A DNA stretch of 64,000 nt from CAWBUW01 sp963792075 (lineage in GTDB: Bacteria > Chloroflexota > Anaerolineae > Anaerolineales > UBA4823): positions 1,674,001 to 1,738,000 of the forward strand of contig CAWBUW010000012.1 of NCBI GenBank assembly GCA_963792075.1. The letters run 5' to 3'. Shown in pieces: positions 34,352-42,890 of this stretch. The notes below the pieces were generated by a model. It was not told where the DNA came from. It did no database searches and worked only from the letters and a program-made list of their open reading frames with translations. Each line of letters opens with the position of its first letter. Positions within the stretch are counted from its first letter, which is position 1. A program made the translations under genes and the position numbers.

Positions 34352-34381
34352 TTGACAAATATACGTGTATGCGAATATAAG
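34352..34381 (+). promoter_or_regulatory. Promoter and ArsR operator of the respiration operon
   Basis: TTGACA (34352-34357), 18-base spacer, TATAAG (34376-34381). The spacer carries an imperfect 20-base palindrome ATAT-N-CG-NN-TA-NN-CG-N-ATAT (34359-34378) that overlaps the -10. The AT-rich arms match the usual form of ArsR-family operators. Autoregulation by the adjacent ArsR gene is inferred. Confidence 0.7.
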
Positions 34382-34400
34382 CAGCACCCGAGGGTAATCC

Positions 34401-34748
34401 ATGAGCACAATTCCCCATCCACTTTTTAGTGAAGTTACTCGTCTCCACGCCGAGATTTGTTCGGCATTGGCAGACCCTACCCGCATTCTTTTGCTTTACG
34501 CACTTTCTGAGAAGCCCTATATGGTCAATGATTTGGCCGAATACCTGGGGATTACTCAGCCCAATGCCTCTCGCCATTTAAAAACCCTGAGGGATCATGG
34601 CATGGCCCGTGCCCTGCGGCGCGGATCCGGTGTGGAGTACTCTCTCACCGATCCTCGCCTGATCCAGGTGCTGGATTTGCTGCGCGAAGTTTTACGGGAC
34701 CGGATTGCCGATCAGGCCAGCCTGATCGAAATAACCCAGAATGAATAA
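34401..34748 (+). CDS. ArsR-family winged-helix repressor
   Basis: 115 aa. The helix-turn-helix is MVNDLAEYLGITQPNASRHLKTLRDHGM, followed by the wing RRGSGVEYSL. Only one Cys is present (in EICSAL), so it has neither the classical CxC metal site nor the two-Cys redox switch of the BigR/SqrR persulfide sensors. Its effector is therefore uncertain. It is the first gene of the ten-gene sulfur/respiration operon and its end overlaps the next open frame. Probably senses a sulfur, selenium or redox signal (inference). Confidence 0.88.
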   Translation: MSTIPHPLFSEVTRLHAEICSALADPTRILLLYALSEKPYMVNDLAEYLGITQPNASRHLKTLRDHGMARALRRGSGVEYSLTDPRLIQVLDLLREVLRDRIADQASLIEITQNE

Positions 34749-34770
34749 AAACCTTTCTAAAGGAGGAGCA

Positions 34771-35709
34771 ATGCTCAAACGTAAGTACCATTTCCTGATC
34801 CCGCTCATGTTAGGGTTGGTGCTGGTTGGCGTCCTGTTCTTGCTGCCCAACACAAAAGCCGCAGCCCAATGTGGGTCGCAGGCATCTTCGTGCAAGAACT
34901 GCCATGAGACCCAGGGCGAAAAGCCGGTTAACAATGACCAGACAGGTTGGCACACCGGACATGCCTTTGGCGATTTCTGCTATGCCTGCCACGGTGGCAA
35001 CAACCAGAGCACGAATAAAGAAGAGGCTCACTCAGGTATGGTCCCGCCCTTGTCTGACATCAAGGTCGCCTGTCAGGGCTGCCATCCCAACGACCTCACC
35101 GAGCGCGCACAGAAATATGCGGATATCCTGGGAGTAAGCCTGGACGGGGGCGGAGCATCTGCGGCAGCTCAACCTACTGCAGCCCAGCCGGCCGCGGCCT
35201 CCACGGAAGCTACCCCGGTTCCGCCCGCCTCCACGACCGACGCTGTGGAAACGGGCGGCGCAAGCCTGGGCGATTCTGTTGGCTCAGGCATCGTAGTAGA
35301 CTACACCCAGCGCTATGACGAAACCGTAGAAGGCAAGCTAAACATTAACTGGGGTAATGTGATCCTGGTCGCTCTGATCGTTCTGGTCGCGGCAGGTGGG
35401 GGAGCATTCGTTTATACCAATGAACGCAAGCTGCGCGGCCTGCCATTCGCGCAGAAAACGGTCAAAGCCGCGGCAGCACCCAGTGTGCCCGTGGTCGAAG
35501 GCTACTCGCCTGAGGTCGCCGCGCTGCTGCCCCTGATCGTAAAGCTAAATCCTATGGGCCTGCATTCCCTCAAGCGTATCCTGCAGAATCCTGAACAAGC
35601 GAACGAGCTGCTGCACAGCCTGGCTCAGCTCGATCCTGAGCTGGTCAAGCGCATCCGCGCCCTGGACCGCGACAGCCGCGAGCTGCTGCTGGCGATTTCA
35701 GGCGACTGA
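34771..35709 (+). CDS. Membrane-anchored tri-heme c-type cytochrome
   Basis: 312 aa from ATG 34771 with AAAGGAGGAG upstream. Signal helix about 8-28, then three CxxCH heme sites (CKNCH, CYACH, CQGCH) within residues 40-115. An Ala/Pro/Thr linker (about 128-165) follows, then a TM helix (VILVALIVLVAAGGGAFVY, about 193-211) and a cytoplasmic helical tail of about 90 residues (PLIVKLNPMGLHSLKRIL). The heme domain lies outside the membrane and may pass electrons to or from the Mo enzyme. The helical cytoplasmic tail is not familiar to me. Confidence 0.9.
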   Translation: MLKRKYHFLIPLMLGLVLVGVLFLLPNTKAAAQCGSQASSCKNCHETQGEKPVNNDQTGWHTGHAFGDFCYACHGGNNQSTNKEEAHSGMVPPLSDIKVACQGCHPNDLTERAQKYADILGVSLDGGGASAAAQPTAAQPAAASTEATPVPPASTTDAVETGGASLGDSVGSGIVVDYTQRYDETVEGKLNINWGNVILVALIVLVAAGGGAFVYTNERKLRGLPFAQKTVKAAAAPSVPVVEGYSPEVAALLPLIVKLNPMGLHSLKRILQNPEQANELLHSLAQLDPELVKRIRALDRDSRELLLAISGD

Positions 35710-35752
35710 GCAGACCGGTAAAGTTACGGTGTAAGAAACTACGGAGAAATCT

Positions 35753-36307
35753 ATGAACTTCATCATTCAATATATCAAAAAAGAAGAATGGTCCCCTTAT
35801 GTGGCTGGGATCTTGCTGGGGATTATAGGTATCCTGGTCGTGGTGCTGAGCAACAGCCTGCTGGGCGCATCGGGGGCCTTTGAAAGCATCGCCGGATTGA
35901 TCGGCAAGAAAATTGCTCCGGCGCTGTTCAGCAATACGTATTGGGGTGTCGATGGCGCTCGTATGACGCCGATCATGCGCCCGGAAATCACCTTCCCTGT
36001 CATTCTGCTGCTCGGTATATTCTTCGGCGGCATGTTCGGTGCGCTGTCCAGCGGTACCTTCAAGCTGCGTTTCAACGATGACGCCCAGTGGAAGAAGATC
36101 TTTGGCTCCCAGCAGTGGAAGCGCTGGGTCATTGCCTTCTTCGGCGCTATCTTGCTAGAATACGCGGCCGGGATCGCCGGCGGCTGCACCAGCGGCCTGG
36201 CCATCTCAGGGGGCATGCTTCTGGCTCCTTCTGCGTTCATTTTCATCGCAGGTATGTTTATCAGCGGCATCGCCACTACCTGGGTCGTCTACCGCAACCA
36301 GTACTAA
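35753..36307 (+). CDS. YeeE/YedE-family sulfur transporter, first half-protein
   Basis: 184 aa with about five hydrophobic helices (PYVAGILLGIIGILVVVLSN, FPVILLLGIFFGGMFGAL, WVIAFFGAILLEYAAGIAGG). The conserved Cys lies in GIAGGCTSGLAISGG near residue 143, matching the GGCTSG motif of the DUF395 (YeeE/YedE) family. These proteins import thiosulfate or related sulfur species, and YedE members are linked to selenium use. Two-gene versions are common and this one pairs with the next gene 13 bases downstream. Confidence 0.88.
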   Translation: MNFIIQYIKKEEWSPYVAGILLGIIGILVVVLSNSLLGASGAFESIAGLIGKKIAPALFSNTYWGVDGARMTPIMRPEITFPVILLLGIFFGGMFGALSSGTFKLRFNDDAQWKKIFGSQQWKRWVIAFFGAILLEYAAGIAGGCTSGLAISGGMLLAPSAFIFIAGMFISGIATTWVVYRNQY

Positions 36308-36320
36308 AGGAGGTATCGAT

Positions 36321-36872
36321 ATGAACTACTTCATCGCACTCGTTTTAGGCGCCGGCTTCGGCTTTTCGCTCAACAAAGCCGGGCTGACCAAGTATCACAA
36401 GATCGTCGACGTTTTCCGCTTGACAGATATGGCCGTGCTCAAGTTCATGATGACCGCCCTGGTGGTGGCTATGAGCGGGCTGTATGTGCTGCGCGGCCTG
36501 GGGCTGGTCGTTTTTCCCGCCGTCCCCTCTACTTATATCGCCGGGAACCTGATCGGAGGCCTGGTCTTTGGCATCGGCATGGCTCTTGCCGGGTACTGAC
36601 CGGGCACCTGCGCCGCCGGGTGCGGCGAAGGAAAGCTCGATTATTTGATCCCCGGTCTTTTGGGTTTCCTCACTGGCGCTGTGATTTATGGCCTGACTTA
36701 CCAGTCCGTCTTCCCCAAGATCTCTGAGATTGGCAAAATTGGCAGTGTCGTCATGCCTGACCTGTGGAACCTGGACCCTTACCTGACTGTGCTGTTGTTT
36801 GGGCTGATCAGCCTGCTGCTGTTCTATGCCATCGACCGGGCTAATTTTCACCGCAAGGAAACTAAAGAGTAG
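36321..36872 (+). CDS. YeeE/YedE-family transporter, second half, in-frame UGA (putative selenocysteine)
   Basis: The frame from ATG 36321 meets TGA at 36597-36599 after 92 codons and then continues open in the same frame to TAG 36872, for 183 codons in all. Across the TGA the protein reads GMALAGY-[UGA]-PGTCAAGCGEGKLDYL. The family has Cys at this position in its conserved CPG(T/P) motif, so the UGA replaces exactly that residue (number 93). Both sides of the UGA match one transporter, with helices AVLKFMMTALVVAMSGLYV and LIPGLLGFLTGAVIYGL. A SECIS-like hairpin follows (36607-36631). Selenocysteine insertion is inferred. A TGC-to-TGA error or mutation is the alternative. Confidence 0.75.
36607..36631 (+). 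promoter_or_regulatory. SECIS-like hairpin after the in-frame UGA
   Basis: CGCCGC (36611-36616) pairs with GCGGCG (36622-36627) around the loop CGGGT, and CCT/AGG extends the stem below a G-A mismatch. The loop's GGU begins about 20 bases after the UGA. Bacterial SECIS elements carry a G in the first loop positions and lie about 16-37 bases downstream of the UGA, which this matches. Confidence 0.6.
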
Positions 36873-36881
36873 GAATTGTTC

Positions 36882-39056
36882 ATGACCCATCCAACCCTTT
36901 CTCGACGCGACTTTCTCAAGCTGGGCGGTGCTGCCGCCGGTGCGGCTGCCGTGGGCCAGTTCATCCCGCCTTTCGTGGCAAAAGCCGCCCGCGAAGCGGG
37001 AATGCTTGATAGTAACGGCAGCGGCTATATCCCTACCATGTGCGAGATGTGCGTGTGGCGCTGTGGGGTGAATGCCAAAGTCGTGGAAGGCCGGGTAGTT
37101 AAGCTGGAAGGCAACCCCGATCACCCCCACTCGCAAGGCCGGCTGTGCGCCCGCGGCCAGTCTGGCTTGATGAATACCTATGACCCTGACCGGGTGCTCA
37201 CCCCGCTCATCCGGGTAGGCAAACGTGGCGAAGGCAAGTTCCGCCAGGCCTCCTGGGAAGAAGCCCTGGACCTGGTTGCCAGCAACATGCTCAAGATCAA
37301 ACAGACCTATGGCGCTGAAGCCATGATCTTTTCATCCACACACAACCTGTCGCAGGTGCAGTTCGAAAACTTGCTCAACGGTTTTGGCTCGCCCAACTAT
37401 GGCACGCAGCGCAGCCTGTGCTTCAACGCCATGATCGTTGCCAACCTGATGACCTACGGCATGGAAGAACCGGCGCGTGATTACAGCCAGGTTAAGTACA
37501 TCCTCCTGACCGGCCGAAACCTGGTCGAAGCCATCTCCACTTCGGAAACGGCAGCGTTGATGGATGCCATCGCGCAAGGCGCTAAGGTAGTTTATCTCGA
37601 CCCCCGCTTTACCAAGACAGCTTCCAAGTCAACGGAGTGGTGCCCCATCCGTCCCGGCACAGACCTGGCTTTTCACCTGGCGCTGATTAACGTGATCATC
37701 ACGGAGAAGCGTTACAACCAGCAGTTCGTAGATGCCTATACCAGCGGTTTTGACCAGTTGGTGGAGAGCATGCAGCCCTACACACCGGAATGGGCTGCGC
37801 CGATTACGGGCCTGGATGCAGAGCGCATCCGCCGGATTGCGCATGAATTCTCGGATGCTGGCCCTTATGCCCTGGCGCACAACGGCTGGCGGACTTCAAA
37901 CTTTATCAACTCTTTCCCCACCGAACGCGCCATCACGATCTTGAATGCCATCGTGGGCAACTGGGGCGTGACCATGTTCCCGGCTGCCGGCGAAGGCGGC
38001 GGACTGCTGGGCAAACCGCCTCAACCGCCTTACCCGCGCGTTTCTGCTTTACGCCTGGACGGTGTGCCCTGGAAATACCCCTTTGTTCCGCTCAAGCTGG
38101 GCAGTTTCCAGCAACTGCGCGAGGGGATTCTGGAGGGCCAACCTTACCAGGCGCATGGCTGGTTCATTTCTCGCCAAAACCCGGTGATGTCGCTGCCGGA
38201 CCGGGCCCGCACCTTGCAGGCTTTGGGAAAGATGGACTTTATTGCCGTCATCGACATCATTCTGAATGATACGGCCTGGTTTGCGGACGTAGTGCTGCCG
38301 GAAGCCTCCTACCTGGAGCGTTTCGATCCCTTGCTGCCGGTAGGGGACAAGATTTTCATCCGCCAACCGGTGATCGAGCCGCAGGGCGAGGCTAAATCGG
38401 CTTTATGGATCTACAAAGAATTGGGCAAGCGCCTGGGCCTGGCTGATTTCTTCCAATATGCGGACGAAGAAGATTACCTGCGCCAGGAGCTTGCACCCTT
38501 AGGTGTATCGGTCGACGAAGCTCGTTTGCGCGGATATGTTGAGATCCCCGAAAGCCAGCAAGAGAGTCCATTCCAATGGAGCACTCCCAGCGGCAAGATT
38601 GAGATTTTCTCAACCACGCTGCAGGCCGGCAAGTTCGATCCCATCCCCGTGTGGGAAGAACCGCCCCAACCCAAGCCGGGCAGCTTTTACCTGCTGACCG
38701 GTAAAGTCGGGCAGCACACCCAATTCGGTACCCAGAACAACCAGCTTCTGCACAAATACGAGGATGACCCACGCATGTGGATGCATCCCGAAGCGGCCCA
38801 GAGCCTGGGATTACAGGACAACGATCTGGTAGAAGTGAGCAGCGAAGTGGGCAAGGTGCAGGTTTACCTGCGGGTGACCCCCGCGATCCGCCCTGACTGC
38901 GTCTATATGACTCCGGGATATGGACATCTTTCCAAGGGACTGCGCACTGCGTATGGAGTAGGCGCCAGCAGCTCGGTGCTGCATGTCACCTACGTGGACC
39001 CGATCTCGGGTGGGCAGGCCTTGAGCCAGACCTTTGTTACCGTGAAGAAGGCGTAA
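36882..39056 (+). CDS. Molybdopterin oxidoreductase, PhsA/PsrA-like catalytic subunit
   Basis: 724 aa from ATG 36882. Tat signal LSRRDFLKLGG. The [4Fe-4S] site uses Cys54, 57, 61 and 89 (CX2CX3CX27C). The Mo ligand is most likely Cys180 in TQRSLCFNAM, as in polysulfide/thiosulfate reductases. The C-terminal domain has the cofactor-binding TGKVGQHTQFGTQNN and ends near VLHVTYVDPISGG. It works outside the membrane on a sulfur oxyanion or polysulfide; the FeS and cytochrome b genes follow. Thiosulfate, polysulfide, tetrathionate or even selenate/arsenate reductase activities cannot be told apart from sequence alone. Confidence 0.88.
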   Translation: MTHPTLSRRDFLKLGGAAAGAAAVGQFIPPFVAKAAREAGMLDSNGSGYIPTMCEMCVWRCGVNAKVVEGRVVKLEGNPDHPHSQGRLCARGQSGLMNTYDPDRVLTPLIRVGKRGEGKFRQASWEEALDLVASNMLKIKQTYGAEAMIFSSTHNLSQVQFENLLNGFGSPNYGTQRSLCFNAMIVANLMTYGMEEPARDYSQVKYILLTGRNLVEAISTSETAALMDAIAQGAKVVYLDPRFTKTASKSTEWCPIRPGTDLAFHLALINVIITEKRYNQQFVDAYTSGFDQLVESMQPYTPEWAAPITGLDAERIRRIAHEFSDAGPYALAHNGWRTSNFINSFPTERAITILNAIVGNWGVTMFPAAGEGGGLLGKPPQPPYPRVSALRLDGVPWKYPFVPLKLGSFQQLREGILEGQPYQAHGWFISRQNPVMSLPDRARTLQALGKMDFIAVIDIILNDTAWFADVVLPEASYLERFDPLLPVGDKIFIRQPVIEPQGEAKSALWIYKELGKRLGLADFFQYADEEDYLRQELAPLGVSVDEARLRGYVEIPESQQESPFQWSTPSGKIEIFSTTLQAGKFDPIPVWEEPPQPKPGSFYLLTGKVGQHTQFGTQNNQLLHKYEDDPRMWMHPEAAQSLGLQDNDLVEVSSEVGKVQVYLRVTPAIRPDCVYMTPGYGHLSKGLRTAYGVGASSSVLHVTYVDPISGGQALSQTFVTVKKA

Positions 39057-39060
39057 AGCT

Positions 39061-39828
39061 ATGGCAGACAAGAAACGTTACGGTTTTGTGATGGATGTCT
39101 CTCGCTGCATTGACTGCCGGGCCTGCCTGGTGGCGTGCAGTGTCGAAAACGTTGTCCCCCTGAATCACACTCGCATCTGGGTCAAAGACCTGGGCGTGCA
39201 AGGCCAGTATCCCGATTTGAAGCGTACATTTATACCTTACAACTGCATGCACTGCGAGAATCCACCTTGCGTGGAGGTATGTGTCAGCGGGGCTACCTAT
39301 AAGAACAAAGAGAATGGCCTGGTGCTTGTGGACCAGGAAGCTTGTATCGGGTGCGGCTTCTGTGTGGATGCCTGTCCCTACGGCGCTCGCTATCTGGACG
39401 AGAAGCGCGGCGTCGTGGATAAGTGCAATGGCTGCATCCAGCGCGTGCAGATCGGGCAGTCACCGGCCTGCGTGGCAACCTGCCTGGGCGGGGCGCGCAT
39501 GTTCGGTGACCTGAACGATCCCACTTCTACGGTTTCACAGGCGTTGAAGAAGGCAAAGAAGGTCACCCAGCTCGATTACGAAAAAGGCTCGGTGGACACC
39601 GATCCTAATATTTACTTTATCAATGCTGAGCTGACTCAGGCCAGTGATGGCGGGACCATCCTTTCGCCGGTTATCGAGCCTCATGATCCGCATTATACGT
39701 TGGCGGAGGATGGGTGGAAGAAGGGCCTGGTGCCGTTGATTACCCTGGGCGGCCTGGGTGTGTTCCTGGTGCAGGCAGTGTACTTCACCAAGCAGTTGAT
39801 CGAAGGCGAAAAAGAGTTTGACGAATAA
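39061..39828 (+). CDS. Four-cluster ferredoxin subunit with C-terminal TM anchor
   Basis: 255 aa, start four bases after the catalytic gene. Cys motifs for four [4Fe-4S] clusters: CIDCRACLVAC, CMHCENPPCVEVC, CIGCGFCVDACPYGAR and CNGCIQRVQIGQSPACVATC. It passes electrons between the catalytic subunit and the membrane cytochrome. The C-terminus has one transmembrane helix (VPLITLGGLGVFLVQAVYF), as in HybA and FdnH types. No Tat signal of its own, so it is probably exported with the catalytic subunit. Confidence 0.92.
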   Translation: MADKKRYGFVMDVSRCIDCRACLVACSVENVVPLNHTRIWVKDLGVQGQYPDLKRTFIPYNCMHCENPPCVEVCVSGATYKNKENGLVLVDQEACIGCGFCVDACPYGARYLDEKRGVVDKCNGCIQRVQIGQSPACVATCLGGARMFGDLNDPTSTVSQALKKAKKVTQLDYEKGSVDTDPNIYFINAELTQASDGGTILSPVIEPHDPHYTLAEDGWKKGLVPLITLGGLGVFLVQAVYFTKQLIEGEKEFDE

Positions 39829-39838
39829 GGAGCCGATC

Positions 39839-40630
39839 ATGAGTGAGCATAAATCTATCCCACTGCCTGAGCGCCGGCGACTGCGCGAAAAGAAATACAA
39901 GAAGCACAACCTGGCGAATATCTTGACCCATTGGTTTAATGTGGGCAGTTGGCTGCTGCTCCTGCCCACCGGCGTTGCGATCCTCTCCTCACCCCGCCTG
40001 GGGCTAAGCCCAATCTGGTGGCAGGAGGCTTTCCGCAACCTGTTTGGCGGCCCGGCCAATTTGATCCAGTTCCACTACACCATTGGCTTGATCTGGATCT
40101 TTGTGCTGACCTTCAACATTCTGGTCGGCTTCCGCAAGTATTTTGTGCCTTTCGCGGCCCAGCGGATGCTCCTGGATAAAGATGACATCGAGTGGCTGAA
40201 AATAAAGCCTGTCCAGATGCTGGGCTTTTTGAAAGACAAGGAGCTGCCGCCCCAGGATGCTTATAACGCCGGTCAGAAGATTTATATGTATGTCGTCATC
40301 TTATGTACACTGGGGATCATGGCCAGCGGCATCGTGATGACATTCCATACCATCTTCCCGCCTGTGCTCAAGCAGATTGCGCAGCCCATCCACTGGGTCT
40401 CCGTGTTTGGCATTGTATGTGGCCTGCTCATCCACGTTTACATGGGCGCTGTCTTCCCGGAAGAAAAAGAAGCTTTCTTCTCCATGTTCAGCGGCAAAGT
40501 GTCTGCCTGGTACGCTCGGGCTCATCATGTTAAGTGGTATGACGAGAAGCTGCAGGAAGAAGCAGAATGGGAAGACCAGGTTAACCAAGAGGTAGTAGAA
40601 GCTGAGGCGAAAACAGCCTCTTCAATTTGA
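39839..40630 (+). CDS. Diheme cytochrome b membrane subunit (FdnI/HydC-like)
   Basis: 263 aa from ATG 39839 (AAGGAG upstream). Four helices: ILTHWFNVGSWLLLLPTGV, IQFHYTIGLIWIFVLTFNILVG, YMYVVILCTLGIMASGIVM and PIHWVSVFGIVCGLLIHVYMG. His residues in the first, second and fourth helices (THWFN, FHYTIG, IHWVS, LIHVY) are positioned as heme b ligands in the formate dehydrogenase gamma family. It exchanges electrons with menaquinol on behalf of the Mo enzyme. Confidence 0.9.
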   Translation: MSEHKSIPLPERRRLREKKYKKHNLANILTHWFNVGSWLLLLPTGVAILSSPRLGLSPIWWQEAFRNLFGGPANLIQFHYTIGLIWIFVLTFNILVGFRKYFVPFAAQRMLLDKDDIEWLKIKPVQMLGFLKDKELPPQDAYNAGQKIYMYVVILCTLGIMASGIVMTFHTIFPPVLKQIAQPIHWVSVFGIVCGLLIHVYMGAVFPEEKEAFFSMFSGKVSAWYARAHHVKWYDEKLQEEAEWEDQVNQEVVEAEAKTASSI

Positions 40631-40635
40631 CTTGC

Positions 40636-41658
40636 ATGCGTCCTTCGTTTTTCCACCATTTACACCCTCCCACCATCCCGGCCCCCCAGGCGCGCCTGCG
40701 TTACACCCTGGGGGCCGGGGGATTCGCCTTTTTCCTGTTCCTGGTCATATTCTTAACGGGTGCATTGGAGGCCTTTTATTACCTCCCTACCGCGGAAGGT
40801 GCACCCCAATCCATCCAAACAATCACCTACCTGGCGCCTTACGGCGCTCTGCTGCGCAACCTGCACTATTGGGCGGCGCAGTTCCTGGTGCTGGCGGCGG
40901 GCCTGCATTTGCTGCGGGTGATCTTCACCGGGGCGTATATGGTCCCCCGCCGCTTTAATTATTGGTTAGGGCTGGCGTCCTTCGTCCTGATCCTGTTCCT
41001 GGATTTCACCGGCTATGCCTTGCGCTGGGACAGCGGGGTGCATTGGGCGCTTGTTGCGGGCACGAATTTGCTCAAGACCATTCCCTTGTTGGGTCCGGCC
41101 TTCTATGCGGCTGCGGTTGGAGGCAGCCAGGTGGGCGATGCGACCGTTGTGCGTTTTTATGGTTGGCATATCTTCGGCCTGACACTGGCGATCTGCATCC
41201 TGCTCACCTGGCACATCTTCCGGGTCCGTCGCGACGGTGGCATTGCCGTTCCCTCTCCCGAGCAGCGCAGCAGCCAGGAGCGCATCACCCGTTTTGACCT
41301 GGTGCGCCGGGAAGCCCTGGCCGCGCTGCTCCTGGGAGCCGGGCTGATCCTTGTATCGACCTTCTTCCCTGCGCCGATTGCCGCCCCCATGACCGCTGCC
41401 GGCCAGCCGGTCGATGTCCGCGCCCCCTGGTTTTTCCTGTGGGTACAGCAGCTTTTAAAGTTGGGCGATCCTTTTCTCTTCGGCGTCATCATTCCGCTGT
41501 TGAGCTTAGGTTTATTGGCGGCTGTCCCTTACATTGCCCCTGTCCGTCCGGAAGAGCTCGGGCTCTGGTTTCCGCCCAGCGGTCGCCTGGGCCAGCTCCT
41601 CGTGGCCGCGCTTTCCTTGACCGTCCTGGCTTTGTCTCTTTTGTCTCTGGCGCAATGA
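40636..41658 (+). CDS. Cytochrome b of a b6f/bc-type complex
   Basis: 340 aa from ATG 40636 (an in-frame TTG at 40627 is weaker). Helix B has HYWAAQFLVLAAGLH (HX13H) and helix D has HIFGLTLAICILLTWH (HX14H), the b6-type spacing of the two heme pairs. Three further helices after residue 220 look like a fused subunit IV. It would oxidise or reduce menaquinol together with the Rieske protein encoded two genes later. Its stop overlaps the ATG of the multiheme cytochrome. Confidence 0.9.
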   Translation: MRPSFFHHLHPPTIPAPQARLRYTLGAGGFAFFLFLVIFLTGALEAFYYLPTAEGAPQSIQTITYLAPYGALLRNLHYWAAQFLVLAAGLHLLRVIFTGAYMVPRRFNYWLGLASFVLILFLDFTGYALRWDSGVHWALVAGTNLLKTIPLLGPAFYAAAVGGSQVGDATVVRFYGWHIFGLTLAICILLTWHIFRVRRDGGIAVPSPEQRSSQERITRFDLVRREALAALLLGAGLILVSTFFPAPIAAPMTAAGQPVDVRAPWFFLWVQQLLKLGDPFLFGVIIPLLSLGLLAAVPYIAPVRPEELGLWFPPSGRLGQLLVAALSLTVLALSLLSLAQ

Positions 41659-42890
41659 AACGCCTCTCTTTCCCCCTGGCTGCGCTATTTTTGCTCCTGG
41701 CGATTTTGGTTGCCATCGGGTGGTACGCCCAGAGGCCAGCGCCGGTAGCGCTTACCCCGACCTTGACTGGCGAAGTGGAATACTGCCAGACCTGTCACAC
41801 GGACCTGCCGGAGATCAGCCCCTCCCATCCGGTACAGGCTTTTGGCTGTGTCATTTGCCACGGCGGCGAACGGCTGGCTTTGACGAAAGACCTTGCCCAC
41901 AGTACGCTGCGTGGTGGGAAGAATCCAGCCGACCTGGCGGTAGTGGAAATTTCTTGTGGGGGTTCCAACTGCCACAGCGGAGCCTCCTCCGATCACAAGG
42001 ACCATATTCCCCGGACTCTTTCCAGCATCCAGGCGACCTATGCGGGGGCAATTGCCAGCGTCCTTTACACTTTTGGCGCTCAGCCGGACTTGCAGGCGCA
42101 CTTGAGCGCGGCGGCGCTGCCGCCAGCGAACGGGAAAAGCCTTCCGGTTTTTGACCCCACCAATGAAACCTCTCCCCCGGTCATCGCTTTTGCTACCAAC
42201 TGCCTGACCTGCCACCTGGAAGCGCAGCCTCTGCCCGGAGGAGAATATTCCCGTTTTACCGGCTGCCCTGCCTGCCACACTCCCACGGCTGGCATCGACC
42301 TGGCGGATGAAAACCGGCCTGCCATCCATAAGCTCACGGCGTCCATCAGCTATGCCCAATGCAATACCTGCCACAACCGCGGCAATTATGACCTGGTGAA
42401 GATGGAGTTCATGCCTCGCCGGGATCAACCTGCGGACCGCTTGAGCGATTACTACCAGCCCATCGCCCAGTTCACGCGCTGCGAATGGACATTGGAGTGT
42501 GTGGACTGTCACACTTCCGGGGAAGCCATGGGTGACGGCAAGTTTTATAACAATAAAAAAGAAGCCAAATACATCCGCTGCAAAACCTGCCACGGCACTT
42601 TGGATGAGCCTCCGCTGACCAGGACCATCACGGACCCCAACGATTTAGCGCTGCGCCTGGCTTTCCTGAACCCGGTGATCGACCTGCAAGTGGGGGACGT
42701 GATCCTGGTAACAGAGAAAGGCGAGCCGCTGTGGAACACTCGCCAGCTCCCGGATGAGACTTTTGAGCTCTTCAATAAGGCTTCCGGACAGCGTTTTACT
42801 TTCCGTTCCGTCCAGGGTACTGCCTGCCAGCAGGATGTTGACCGCCAGGACAGCGCCTCCTGTCACACCTGTCATCAGGAGGCAAGATGA
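41655..42890 (+). CDS. Multiheme c-type cytochrome with nine predicted heme sites
   Basis: 411 aa from ATG 41655, overlapping the cytochrome b stop by four bases. An uncleaved or cleaved N-terminal helix (LSFPLAALFLLLAILVAIGWY) is followed by eight CxxCH sites (CQTCH, CVICH, CLTCH, CPACH, CNTCH, CVDCH, CKTCH, CHTCH) and one CX4CH site (CGGSNCH). It resembles the NapC/octaheme-type extracellular cytochromes only by heme content; I do not recognise a defined family. It probably takes the place of cytochrome c1 in the bc-type complex. Confidence 0.9.
   Translation: MKRLSFPLAALFLLLAILVAIGWYAQRPAPVALTPTLTGEVEYCQTCHTDLPEISPSHPVQAFGCVICHGGERLALTKDLAHSTLRGGKNPADLAVVEISCGGSNCHSGASSDHKDHIPRTLSSIQATYAGAIASVLYTFGAQPDLQAHLSAAALPPANGKSLPVFDPTNETSPPVIAFATNCLTCHLEAQPLPGGEYSRFTGCPACHTPTAGIDLADENRPAIHKLTASISYAQCNTCHNRGNYDLVKMEFMPRRDQPADRLSDYYQPIAQFTRCEWTLECVDCHTSGEAMGDGKFYNNKKEAKYIRCKTCHGTLDEPPLTRTITDPNDLALRLAFLNPVIDLQVGDVILVTEKGEPLWNTRQLPDETFELFNKASGQRFTFRSVQGTACQQDVDRQDSASCHTCHQEAR

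Noticed and set aside
36645..36872. A separate small gene starting at TTG 36645
   Set aside because: The frame is identical to the one before the UGA and the joined protein is one transporter. Its possible ribosome site is poor and the start lies inside the family's second half, so the UGA is more likely recoded or an error.
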